Positions 1-6,664 are shown, numbered from the stretch's first letter. The stretch is 6,998 nt of DNA from Acidobacteriota bacterium (GCA_028875135.1 JAPPFQ010000044.1:1-6998), one strand, 5' to 3'. Translations and numbers: made by a program. The notes: generated by a model from the letters alone, not told the origin.

Positions 1-1
1 A

Positions 2-565
2 ATCATCGCCTGTGGGGTGCAGGGACGCAGCAATCTGGAAGCACTGGCGGCAGTTTTCGATCTGCGTCGGGTCCTTGCATACGATATCTATCCTGAGATT
101 GCTCAGCGCTTCGCCACCGAGATGGGAGAGCGACTGCAGTTGGACATCGAAGCCGTCCCCACGCCCAGGGAGTGCGTGGATGTCGACCTGGTGGTGACCA
201 GCGGTCCCATACTCAAGAATCCCAACCCCGTGATTGAACCGGGGTGGTTGCGCCGGGGCGCCTTTGCGAGCGCTGTCGACTTCGATTCCTATTGGCAGGG
301 CGGCGCCTTGGCAGAGGCCGACAAACTGGCGACCGACGACACCCAGCAACTGGAGTATTACCGCGACCAGGGGTATTTCAGCCAGACACCCCAAGCCTAT
401 GCCGACCTGGGAGAGATTCTGGCCGGCAGGAAGCCCGGTCGGCAAAGGGAGGACGAGCGAACGTTCTGCATCAACCTGGGGATCGCCCTGGATGACATGG
501 CCACGGCGATCATCGTATACCGGGAAGCCAGAAAGCTGGGACTGGGGACGGAGCTGCCGCTCTAG
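2..565 (+). CDS. Ornithine cyclodeaminase/mu-crystallin family protein (5' truncated)
   Basis: The gene enters from the left edge; the last 187 residues and the TAG stop are present. The visible part opens inside the NAD(P)-binding Rossmann fold: residues IIACGVQGRSNLEAL match the glycine-rich GxGxQ loop of the ornithine cyclodeaminase/mu-crystallin family, followed by a YDIYP strand ending in an acidic residue that usually reads the cofactor ribose. The C-terminal NLGIALDDMATAIIVYREA segment and the GTELPL ending are also typical of the family. The segment that in classical ornithine cyclodeaminase carries the catalytic Asp reads ASAVDFDSYW, followed by a TDDTQQLEYYRDQGYF stretch. This resembles an OCD-fold subfamily that I recall being labelled tyramine oxidase subunit B in some databases, so true ornithine cyclodeaminase activity is doubtful. 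The substrate cannot be assigned from sequence. It lies more than 250 bp upstream of lipB and is probably a separate transcription unit. Confidence 0.85.
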   Translation: MIACGVQGRSNLEALAAVFDLRRVLAYDIYPEIAQRFATEMGERLQLDIEAVPTPRECVDVDLVVTSGPILKNPNPVIEPGWLRRGAFASAVDFDSYWQGGALAEADKLATDDTQQLEYYRDQGYFSQTPQAYADLGEILAGRKPGRQREDERTFCINLGIALDDMATAIIVYREARKLGLGTELPL

Positions 566-657
566 TATCCCGTCTCCCAAATCCGAAGCGGAACGCCGGC
601 GCCCGGCTGCGGTCTGGTCTAGGGCATTCAATTGTTATATAGTACTAGATCCGCGCA

Positions 658-674
658 GGCAGGTTCTTCCTGCC
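658..674. repeat. Short inverted repeat (6-bp stem)
   Basis: GGCAGG (658-663) and CCTGCC (669-674) pair perfectly around a TTCTT loop. No T-run follows on either strand, so it does not look like an intrinsic terminator for the upstream gene. It could be a leader hairpin or part of a dispersed repeat. The sequence shows only the symmetry. Confidence 0.45.
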
Positions 675-698
675 GGGTGGCCTCGACTCGGCCTGATT

Positions 699-717
699 CG
701 ACAGGATCCTGCTGTCG
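699..717. repeat. Short inverted repeat containing palindrome CAGGATCCTG
   Basis: CGACAG (699-704) pairs with CTGTCG (712-717) across a 7-nt loop. The 10-bp perfect palindrome CAGGATCCTG (702-711) overlaps the same stretch and gives an alternative symmetric fold, as a dimeric regulator site would have. It sits upstream of lipB, downstream of the AT-rich patch. No function can be assigned. Confidence 0.4.
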
Positions 718-828
718 CCGTTGGGCCTGGGTAGGGAGTTTGGCAACTCTCGTTTGAACTCTTCGTACGGGATCGGAATGGAATTAGCCGGCGAAAGTAC
801 GGCTCCCTCTCTGGAATATAGTGCCGGT

Positions 829-1572
829 ATGGCGATGTCAGCTCAATCGCCGGCCCTGCAAGTGTCTCCCTCGGAGAGGGCGCCAAGGGATTGTAAACCT
901 GCCTGTCTGGGGCTCAATCTGGGCTTCCGCGACTATGAAGAAAGCCTGAGGATCCAGGATCGGATCGTAACGCGGCGAAAGTGCGGCCTCCTGCCTGACT
1001 GTTTGCTGTTTGTCGACTATCCCCCGATTATCACTCTGGGAAGAGGAGGAAAGAGAGAGCATCTGCTCGCCGGTCCACAGGAGCTTCGCAAGCGGGGCGT
1101 GCGGGTTCACCCTGCCGGTCGTGGCGGAGACATTACCTACCACGGTCCCGGACAACTGGTGGTGTACCCTGTACTGGATTTGAAGGCTTGGCACAGGGAC
1201 ATTCACCGATACCTGCGTACCCTGGAGCGCTGCCTGGTGAAGATGCTGCTGGACTTCGGGATTCCTTCCGAGACTCTGCCCGGCGCTACCGGTGTTTGGG
1301 TTGAGGGTCGCAAGATAGGGGCGATCGGGGTCCGAACCAGCCGCTGGGTGACCTCCCACGGGCTGGCCTTGAATGTCAACACCGACCTGCGCTATTTCGA
1401 TCTGATAGTCCCTTGCGGCCTGGTTGGCCGCGGCGTAACCTCCATGGCCGCTCAACTGGGCCGGTCACTGGAGTTGTCGGAAGTGCGCTCCTGTTTCATT
1501 CGCCATTTCGCGCGGGAGTTCGGACGATCCTTTCGAGTTGCCGACAGGGAGGAGGCCTTGATCGAGTCGTGA
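829..1572 (+). CDS. lipB: Lipoyl(octanoyl) transferase LipB
   Basis: Transfers the octanoyl group from octanoyl-ACP to the lipoyl-domain lysine of 2-oxoacid dehydrogenases and GcvH, the first step of endogenous protein lipoylation in the cytoplasm. With the ATG at 829 the protein has 247 residues, a normal LipB length. The signature RGGDITYHGPGQ lies at residues 98-109, the catalytic lysine in RKIGAIG is K162, and the catalytic cysteine in VPCG is C196. The 34-residue K-to-C spacing equals that of Mycobacterium tuberculosis LipB (K142/C176, from memory). The SRWVTSHGLALN segment (171-182) is also conserved. The start is uncertain: the frame is open from a TTG at 721, and ATGs at 778, 829 and 835 are possible. 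None has a strong ribosome-binding site, and 829 gives the shortest sensible leader before the conserved CLGLNLGF. It stands directly upstream of genes for a lipoyl-dependent complex, its likely client. Confidence 0.95.
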   Translation: MAMSAQSPALQVSPSERAPRDCKPACLGLNLGFRDYEESLRIQDRIVTRRKCGLLPDCLLFVDYPPIITLGRGGKREHLLAGPQELRKRGVRVHPAGRGGDITYHGPGQLVVYPVLDLKAWHRDIHRYLRTLERCLVKMLLDFGIPSETLPGATGVWVEGRKIGAIGVRTSRWVTSHGLALNVNTDLRYFDLIVPCGLVGRGVTSMAAQLGRSLELSEVRSCFIRHFAREFGRSFRVADREEALIES

Positions 1573-1654
1573 CCGGAGGAGTCGGACTTTACGCACCGAC
1601 AGTTAGGCCGCCCGGCGGTGCAGGTTGAGAGGTTGAACAGGGAGAGCGAGATCT

Positions 1655-2680
1655 ATGCTGCCTGACAAGAAGGTGTGCCGGGACATGCTCTACTACATGA
1701 AGCTGTCCCGTGAGATCGAGACCAGGATAGAACGAAAGCTTTACCGGCAGGGCAAGATCGTTGGAGGCGTCTACGTGGGACGGGGCCAGGAGGCGATTTC
1801 CGTAGGCTCCTCCATCCAGTTGGAGCCGAACGATTGCATCTGTCCATCCCACCGGGACATGGGGGCTTTTCTGATTCGCGGCCTGTCCGCACGCGAAGTG
1901 CTGGCCCAGTACATGGGGAAAAAGACGGGGGTGACCCGGGGCAAGGAAGCCAACATGCACATGGGCGACATGCGCCACAAGATCGTGGCCTTCGTCAGCA
2001 TGCTGGCCGACACCATTCCGGTGGCCGCCGGCATTGCCCTGGCCTACAAAATGCGGCGGCAGCGCAACGTGGTGCTCTGCTATTTCGGGGATGGAGCCAC
2101 CAGCCGGGGGGACTGGCACGAGGGACTGAATCTGGCGGCGGTGCAGAAGGTCCCGGTCGTCTTTCTGTGCAACAACAATCAGTACGCCTACTCCACGCCC
2201 TTGGAAAAGCAAATGCCCATACAGGATATTTCTCTTCGAGCCCAAGGCTACGCCATGCCGGGCGTCACGGTGGATGGGAACGATGTATTGGCTGTCTACG
2301 AGGCGACCCGGGAGGCCGTGGAGTTGGCCCGCAACGGTGGCGGACCCAGCCTGATCGAATGCAAGACCTTCCGCATGACGGGTCACTCCGCCCACGATGA
2401 CGCCAGGTACGTGCCCAAGAAACTATTCGAGGAGTGGAGCAGGAAGGACCCCATTCTGCGGTGGGAGACCCGCCTTATTCGGGACAAGGTGATGAGCGAA
2501 GGCGAGGTGAGGGGAATGGCCACTCGCATTACCCAGGAAGTGGACCAGGCCGTGAGCCTGGCAGAGAGCGATCCGCTCCCGGACCCCAAGGAGACTCTGG
2601 AGGGAGTGTATGCCGACCAGTCGGTCGAGGCTCCACTGGCTTTTGCGGCTTCGTTCTTTTCTCCCGAGCGCTGGAGGTAA
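1655..2680 (+). CDS. 2-oxoacid dehydrogenase E1 component, alpha subunit (probably branched-chain type)
   Basis: Thiamine-diphosphate-binding half of an alpha2beta2 E1 decarboxylase. It decarboxylates a 2-oxoacid and, with E1 beta, transfers the acyl group to the E2 lipoyl arm. The 341 residues are full length for this family. The ThDP/Mg motif starts with GDG at 145-147 (CYFGDGATSRGDWHEGLN) and closes with NNN at 173-175. An SHRDMGAFLIRG segment (65-76) lies in the position of the YREHG/HRDxG cofactor-binding motif. The loop MTGHSAHDDARYVP (241-254) corresponds to the loop that is phosphorylated in mitochondrial enzymes, and its HDDA form resembles bacterial branched-chain or acetoin-type E1 rather than pyruvate E1. 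Substrate remains an inference. The single-chain SucA type is excluded by the split-subunit layout. The ATG follows a GGGAG-type ribosome-binding site at about 1640. First gene of a compact E1 alpha/E1 beta/E2 cluster, 82 bp after lipB. Confidence 0.93.
   Translation: MLPDKKVCRDMLYYMKLSREIETRIERKLYRQGKIVGGVYVGRGQEAISVGSSIQLEPNDCICPSHRDMGAFLIRGLSAREVLAQYMGKKTGVTRGKEANMHMGDMRHKIVAFVSMLADTIPVAAGIALAYKMRRQRNVVLCYFGDGATSRGDWHEGLNLAAVQKVPVVFLCNNNQYAYSTPLEKQMPIQDISLRAQGYAMPGVTVDGNDVLAVYEATREAVELARNGGGPSLIECKTFRMTGHSAHDDARYVPKKLFEEWSRKDPILRWETRLIRDKVMSEGEVRGMATRITQEVDQAVSLAESDPLPDPKETLEGVYADQSVEAPLAFAASFFSPERWR
2673..2677 (+). promoter_or_regulatory. Ribosome-binding site of E1 beta, abutting the E1 alpha stop
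   Basis: A perfect GGAGG is followed immediately by the TAA stop of E1 alpha (2678-2680) and lies 6 nt before the GTG start of E1 beta at 2684. The site is therefore inside the last codons of the upstream gene. This layout favours translational coupling of two subunits needed in equal amounts, and it supports choosing the GTG start. Confidence 0.75.
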
Positions 2681-2683
2681 TCG

Positions 2684-3658
2684 GTGGCGACCACAACCTA
2701 CGTCGAAGCCATTCGGCAGGGGCTATGGGAGGAAATGTCTCGAGACGAAGAGGTCTTCGTGCTGGGCGAGGATGTCGGCGTCTATGGCGGAGCCTTCAAG
2801 GTGACTGCCGGCTTTCTGGATCAATTCGGGGAAGAGCGTGTGATGGACACGCCTCTCTGTGAATCGGCCATCGTGGGGGCAGCCATTGGGGCCGCGCTGA
2901 TGGGGATGCGGCCGGTGGCTGAAATGCAGTTCGCCGACTTCATCTCCTGTGCTTTCGACCAGATCACCAATTTCGCCGCCAAATGCCGCTACCGGTGGGG
3001 AGCCGGAGTCCCATTGGTGATTCGGGGTCCGTCCGGGGGGGGGATTCACGGGGGGCCTTTCCACTCTCAAAATCCGGAAATGTATTTCGTGCATACGCCG
3101 GGATTGAAGGTGGTGGCTCCGTCCACCGCCTATGACGCCAAGGGATTGATCAAGTCGGCCGTTCGCGATGAAGATCCCGTTCTCTTCTTCGAACACAAGT
3201 ACCTCTATCGCCGCGTCAAGGAGGAACTTCCGAGCGAAGAGTTCCTGGTCCCCATTGGCAAGGCCGATGTCAAGCGTGCGGGCGGGGATATTTCGGTAAT
3301 TACCTATGGCGCCATGGTTCACAATGCCTTGGAAGCCGCCGAAGTCCTGGCCGGAGATGGCGTCGAGTTGGAAGTGGTGGACCTGCGTTCCCTGGTGCCT
3401 CTGGACAAGGCAACGGTTCTCGAGTCGGTCAAGAAGACCGGAAAAGTGATTCTGTTGCACGAGGACACCCGGACCGGCGGCTTCGCGGGAGAACTGGCCG
3501 CGGTCATTTCGGAAGAGGTCTTCGAGTATCTGGACGGGCCCGTCATGCGCATCACGGCCCCCGACACTCCCATCCCCTACAGCCCGCCGCTGGAAGAGTT
3601 TTTTCTCCCCAAGACCTCGGATGTCATCCGCGTGGCCAGGCATCTGGCAGCCTACTGA
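2684..3658 (+). CDS. 2-oxoacid dehydrogenase E1 component, beta subunit (probably branched-chain type)
   Basis: Beta half of the E1 decarboxylase. It completes the thiamine-diphosphate site at the alpha/beta interface and carries the C-terminal transketolase-type domain. The 324 residues match the usual length. Visible landmarks are LGEDVGVYGGAFKVT (27-41), the cofactor-activating glutamate in CESAIVGAA (E60), the GGGIHGGPFHSQNPE loop (118-132) with the conserved catalytic-site histidine H127, and FFEHKYLYR (168-176). The C-terminal domain shows VVDLRSLVPLD (231-241) and HEDTRTGGFAGE (259-270). The YGG and KYLYR features are more like branched-chain E1 beta than pyruvate E1 beta, but substrate specificity cannot be settled by eye. 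It starts with GTG after a strong GGAGG that abuts the E1 alpha stop codon, leaving a 3-nt gap. The E2 gene follows after 26 bp. Confidence 0.94.
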   Translation: MATTTYVEAIRQGLWEEMSRDEEVFVLGEDVGVYGGAFKVTAGFLDQFGEERVMDTPLCESAIVGAAIGAALMGMRPVAEMQFADFISCAFDQITNFAAKCRYRWGAGVPLVIRGPSGGGIHGGPFHSQNPEMYFVHTPGLKVVAPSTAYDAKGLIKSAVRDEDPVLFFEHKYLYRRVKEELPSEEFLVPIGKADVKRAGGDISVITYGAMVHNALEAAEVLAGDGVELEVVDLRSLVPLDKATVLESVKKTGKVILLHEDTRTGGFAGELAAVISEEVFEYLDGPVMRITAPDTPIPYSPPLEEFFLPKTSDVIRVARHLAAY

Positions 3659-3684
3659 TTCCGTCGTCCAAGTCGGAGAAGTCC

Positions 3685-4920
3685 ATGCCGTCCAACGTCA
3701 TCATGCCCCAGATGGGGGAAAGCATCTTCGAAGGCACGATCACCAGGTGGCTCAAGAGGGTGGGCGACCGGGTGGAACGAGATGAGCCTCTCTTTGAAAT
3801 TTCCACCGACAAGGTGGATTCCGAGATACCGGCGTCTGCTTCGGGCATTCTCAGAGAAATCCTGTTCCAGGAGGGAGAGACCGTCGAGATCAACACCGTA
3901 GTCGCCATTATCGATGACGAGGGAGGCGCAGTGCAGGATACCGCGGGAGACGGAAATGCGGTTGTCCGGCAAGAGCCCGAGCAGACCCCGGGGCGGAATC
4001 AGAAACCTGAAATCGCCGACTCGCGACGCGGATTGCGGGCCTCCCCGCTGGTACGGCGCATGGCTCGAGAAGAGGGGATTGACCTGAGGGAAATTGAAGG
4101 GACAGGTCTGGGAGGACGGATCACCAAGCGGGATATCCTGAACTATCTGTCAGAGCGGGAGCGGATCGCCGAGGTAACCCGGCCACTGGTTCAACAGGCT
4201 CAGGAGGGGCTGGGGGCGGCTGCCTCCGATCAGGACGAAATCGTCCCGATGACAGCCATGCGCAGGAGCATTGCCGAGCACATGATCGGCAGCCGTCGCA
4301 CTTCGGCCCATGTCACTTCCATTTTCGAAGTGGACATGACCGCCGTCATGAAACTCAAGGAGGAGAATGCCGGGAAGTTTGCCCGCCGGGAAGGTTTCAA
4401 GCTGTCCTTGACGCCCTTCTTCGTCAAGGGCGTTGTCGACACCCTGAAGGATTTTCCCATATTGAATGCCTCGATGGCGGGCAACGACATCGTCTACAAG
4501 AAGGACATCAACCTGGGTGTTGCCGTGGCGTTGGATTGGGGCTTGATTGTACCCGTCATTCGGCGGGCTCAGCAGAAGACTCTGGCGGGAATAGCCAGGG
4601 AGGTTGCCGACTTGTCCCATCGGGCTCGCCAGAAGCAGCTCAGCCCGGACGAGGTGCAGGGCGGGACCTTCACGCTCACCAACCCCGGGGTGTTCGGCAG
4701 CTTGATCGGAACGCCCATCATCAATCAGCCCCAGGTCGCAATTCTCTGTGTCGGCGCCGTCACCAAGCGGGCGGTCGTGATCAACGACGCCATTGCCATC
4801 CGCTCCATGGCCTATTTGTCTCTGACCTTCGATCATCGGCTCATTGACGGCGCCGTGGCGGATCGGTTCCTGTCGAGCCTCAAGGACAGGCTGGAGGGTT
4901 GGAGCGGCGCCATCGACTGA
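3685..4920 (+). CDS. Dihydrolipoamide acyltransferase E2 (lipoyl protein) of a 2-oxoacid dehydrogenase complex
   Basis: Core of the complex: its swinging lipoyl arm accepts the acyl group from E1 and hands it to CoA. The 411 residues show three domains. One N-terminal lipoyl domain spans about 3-78, with K43 in STDKVDSEIP as the lipoylation site. A peripheral-subunit-binding domain spans about 117-154 (RASPLVRRMAREEGIDL and GTGLGGRITKRDIL), which docks E1 and/or E3. The acyltransferase domain runs from about 185 to the end, with the active-site motif DHRLIDG (383-389; H384 and D388). The linkers are short and charged, not long Ala/Pro-rich. A GTFTLTNPGVFGS segment and IINQPQVAIL are typical of the family. 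Databases often label such proteins succinyltransferases, but with an alpha/beta-type E1 next door a branched-chain acyl role is more likely. A GGAGAAG site at 3675-3681 precedes the ATG. No E3 gene is in the window. Confidence 0.94.
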   Translation: MPSNVIMPQMGESIFEGTITRWLKRVGDRVERDEPLFEISTDKVDSEIPASASGILREILFQEGETVEINTVVAIIDDEGGAVQDTAGDGNAVVRQEPEQTPGRNQKPEIADSRRGLRASPLVRRMAREEGIDLREIEGTGLGGRITKRDILNYLSERERIAEVTRPLVQQAQEGLGAAASDQDEIVPMTAMRRSIAEHMIGSRRTSAHVTSIFEVDMTAVMKLKEENAGKFARREGFKLSLTPFFVKGVVDTLKDFPILNASMAGNDIVYKKDINLGVAVALDWGLIVPVIRRAQQKTLAGIAREVADLSHRARQKQLSPDEVQGGTFTLTNPGVFGSLIGTPIINQPQVAILCVGAVTKRAVVINDAIAIRSMAYLSLTFDHRLIDGAVADRFLSSLKDRLEGWSGAID

Positions 4921-5073
4921 TCCCCATTTCCGATCCGAGGCATGCCCAGCGCGATCCGTTACCCGCAGTGCTTTCAGTGGAGCCTAGCAAGGGTCTGAAG
5001 ACAAACTGCTTTTCTTCATGCCGCCGGCGACCTGGCGACAAATACGGGTTAGAGCTTTCGGGAGGAGTGATTC

Positions 5074-5652
5074 ATGCTGATGAAGGCACAGCCTGAAGAG
5101 CAGGCCGCGGCACTTTCCAGTCTGGTGCGCCAAATGCTTCACCACCTGGGTGAAGATGCACAGCGGTCAGGGTTGGAGCGGACTCCCGAGCGGGTGGCGG
5201 CCAGCCTCCAGTTCCTGACTCAGGGCTACCAGCTCGACCTGGACTCCGTGATCAACGGGGCGCTGTTCGAAGCCGAACACGACGAAATGGTGATCGTCAA
5301 GGACATCGAGGTCTACAGCCTTTGCGAGCACCACCTTCTGCCCTTCTATGGGAAATGCCACCTGGCCTACCTGCCGGATCGAAAGATTATCGGATTGAGC
5401 AAGATGGCTCGAATCGTGGATGTCTTCAGCCGGCGGTTGCAAATTCAGGAAAGGCTCACCACCGAAATCGCATCCACGGTCAAGAAGTACCTGGAGCCGA
5501 AGGGCGTGGGCGTGGTCATTGAAGCCCATCACTTCTGCATGATGATGCGCGGGGTGCAGAAACAAAATAGTCGGACGGTCACCAGTTGCATGCTCGGCCG
5601 CTTCAAGAGCGACAGCAAGACCCGTAGCGAGTTTCTGGAGTTCCTCAAGTAG
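5074..5652 (+). CDS. folE: GTP cyclohydrolase I (FolE)
   Basis: Converts GTP to 7,8-dihydroneopterin triphosphate and formate, the entry step to tetrahydrofolate and other pterins (also to queuosine precursors). It acts in the cytoplasm as a zinc-dependent homomultimer. The 192-residue protein is complete for the short bacterial form. Zinc ligands are visible as C84 and H87 in YSLCEHHLLPFYG and C155 in EAHHFCMMMRG. The 71-residue spacing from C84 to C155 equals that of E. coli FolE (C110/C181, from memory). H86 and H153 fall where the catalytic histidines lie. LERTPERVA (34-42), GLSKMARIVD (107-116) and QERLTTEIA (125-133) are further family blocks. The ATG at 5074 follows a strong GGAGG (5061-5065) by 8 nt; a second in-frame ATG at 5080 is less well spaced. 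It lies 153 bp after the E2 gene, so it may have its own promoter, though no clear one is seen. Confidence 0.97.
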   Translation: MLMKAQPEEQAAALSSLVRQMLHHLGEDAQRSGLERTPERVAASLQFLTQGYQLDLDSVINGALFEAEHDEMVIVKDIEVYSLCEHHLLPFYGKCHLAYLPDRKIIGLSKMARIVDVFSRRLQIQERLTTEIASTVKKYLEPKGVGVVIEAHHFCMMMRGVQKQNSRTVTSCMLGRFKSDSKTRSEFLEFLK

Positions 5653-5660
5653 CGCCTTGC

Positions 5661-6572
5661 TCACCGGGTTGAAAGCTTTTCAAGAGTCCTCAGCACAATC
5701 TGTCCCACCCGCTCCATGCTGCGGGGGCTGATTTTGTCCAGCGTGTCCTGCCGCGTGTGCCAGTAGCGGTTGTTCGGTCCGAATTCGAAATCGATCAGAT
5801 CCACGGCCGGGATACCCACCTCGGTAAAGGGAATGTGGTCGTCCTGCACAGCTTTCGGATTACCGGACAGGTGTTCTCCAAAGCCCAACTCGGTGGCGGA
5901 GTCTCTCACCAGGCGCATCAGCCATGGGGTCGAGTTGAGGTCGTTTTCCAGCACCAGGTTCTTGTCGCCCACCATGTCCATCAGAATCATGGCCTTGATT
6001 GTGCCGGTTCGACCGCTGGCTCTGAGACGCTGCACAAAGTACCGGCTCCCGTAAAGACTGTCCGTGGGGGTCCATGACTTCTGGGCTTCCTCTCCGTCAA
6101 AAAAGACAAACCACAGGGAGAAATCCGGTTGCCCCCGGGAGAGTACTCTCGCCAGCTCCAGCAACAAGCCCACGCTGGAGCCCCCATCGTTGGCTCCCAG
6201 AAAGCCCCCGCCCGGCATCAAGTGGGTGTCGTAGTGGCTTGCCAGAATCACCGCCTTGTCCACCTTGCCCGGAGACCGTGCAATGATGTTCTTCATGGGC
6301 AGGTTGCCGTTGGGAGTCGAAGCCAGGAAGTTCTGGTGTTCGACTTCGAGGGAGAGTCGCCGCAGGACACCCGTAATGTACTCTTGGGCTCTCTTGATGC
6401 CGGGCGAGGCGGGAGGGCGGGGACCGTAGCTGACCAGGCGTTCCACATGGGAGAATGCCCGGTCGCCGCTCAAGCGGAGATTCTGTCCCGAGTGATGGAC
6501 CGCGACGACTCCGAAAAGGAGCAGACCGGTGAGGGCTGTGGCAAAACCCGGGGATGGGCGACGGCGAGTCAT
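5661..6572 (-). CDS. M28-fold glutaminyl-peptide cyclotransferase-like protein, membrane-anchored or secreted
   Basis: The predicted 303-residue protein begins MTRRRPSPGF and continues with a hydrophobic stretch (about 10-25), as in a signal peptide or N-terminal anchor, so the catalytic domain should be outside the inner membrane. The domain has the M28 zinc-peptidase fold, but its motifs line up with animal glutaminyl cyclase: ASHYDTH (111-117), GANDGG with zinc ligand D129, FFDGEEA with E161 (acid/base) and E162 (zinc), W167 in SWTPTDSLYGSR, D199 in ILMDMVG, QDDHIPF (243-249) and YWHTRQD with W271 and zinc ligand H272. It would convert N-terminal Gln to pyroglutamate on exported proteins or peptides; an aminopeptidase role is the alternative. 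The frame is open upstream to 6956, but that extension runs through palindromic repeats and lacks family similarity, so the ATG at 6572 is preferred even though no ribosome-binding site is seen before it. Confidence 0.88.
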   Translation of the reverse strand: MTRRRPSPGFATALTGLLLFGVVAVHHSGQNLRLSGDRAFSHVERLVSYGPRPPASPGIKRAQEYITGVLRRLSLEVEHQNFLASTPNGNLPMKNIIARSPGKVDKAVILASHYDTHLMPGGGFLGANDGGSSVGLLLELARVLSRGQPDFSLWFVFFDGEEAQKSWTPTDSLYGSRYFVQRLRASGRTGTIKAMILMDMVGDKNLVLENDLNSTPWLMRLVRDSATELGFGEHLSGNPKAVQDDHIPFTEVGIPAVDLIDFEFGPNNRYWHTRQDTLDKISPRSMERVGQIVLRTLEKLSTR

Positions 6573-6628
6573 GGAAGACAGGGAGTCTGGTCCGGAACAA
6601 AAGAAAAAAGAGTTATCCACGATGGAAC

Positions 6629-6645
6629 ACGAAGGACGACGAAGG
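6629..6645. repeat. Direct repeat of ACGAAGG (10-bp period)
   Basis: ACGAAGG occurs at 6629-6635 and again at 6639-6645, separated by ACG, inside GAACACGAAGGACGACGAAGG. Similar ACGAAGG-rich phrases are, from memory, frequent in intergenic DNA of several environmental phyla. In this window it occurs only once, so its dispersed nature is inferred. Confidence 0.5.
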
Positions 6646-6664
6646 GCCACTAAGCGTGACGGCT

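Larger units (their letters stand above)
566..828. other. Intergenic gap with AT-rich patch and two small hairpins
   Basis: About 260 bp separates the OCD-family stop from the preferred lipB start. No reading frame here has recognisable protein similarity. A conspicuous AT-rich patch at 627-650 contains the 8-bp palindrome TAGTACTA (640-647) and a TATAGT hexamer (638-643) that could act as a -10 element. No convincing -35 hexamer lies 16-18 bp upstream of it, so it is only a candidate promoter region for lipB. Two inverted repeats follow and are listed separately. The lipB frame is open back to a TTG at 721 and has an ATG at 778, so part of this gap could be coding if translation starts earlier. 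Confidence 0.5.

Noticed and set aside
838..1455. 205-residue antisense frame opposite lipB
   Set aside because: It overlaps the strongly supported lipB and has no motif; it follows from the codon bias of the sense gene.
1593..1621. GCACCG/CGGTGC inverted repeat between lipB and E1 alpha
   Set aside because: A 6-bp stem with a 17-nt loop and no T-tract is too weak to call a terminator or riboswitch.
2723..3643. 306-residue antisense frame opposite E1 beta
   Set aside because: It mirrors nearly the whole E1 beta gene and has no recognisable domain. Long antisense frames are expected in GC-rich genes.
4150..4836. 228-residue antisense frame opposite E2
   Set aside because: Same reason: it overlaps the acyltransferase domain, and its His/Gly/Asp-rich translation shows no fold.
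5669..5683. TTGAAA-GCT-TTTCAA hairpin as a terminator for folE
   Set aside because: The stem is short and AT-rich, there is no T-run after it in the folE direction, and it lies in the coding sequence of the opposite gene.
6613..6621. DnaA-box-like TTATCCACG (8 of 9 matches to the consensus)
   Set aside because: A single copy without a cluster of boxes, an AT-rich unwinding region or replication genes nearby gives no support for an origin.
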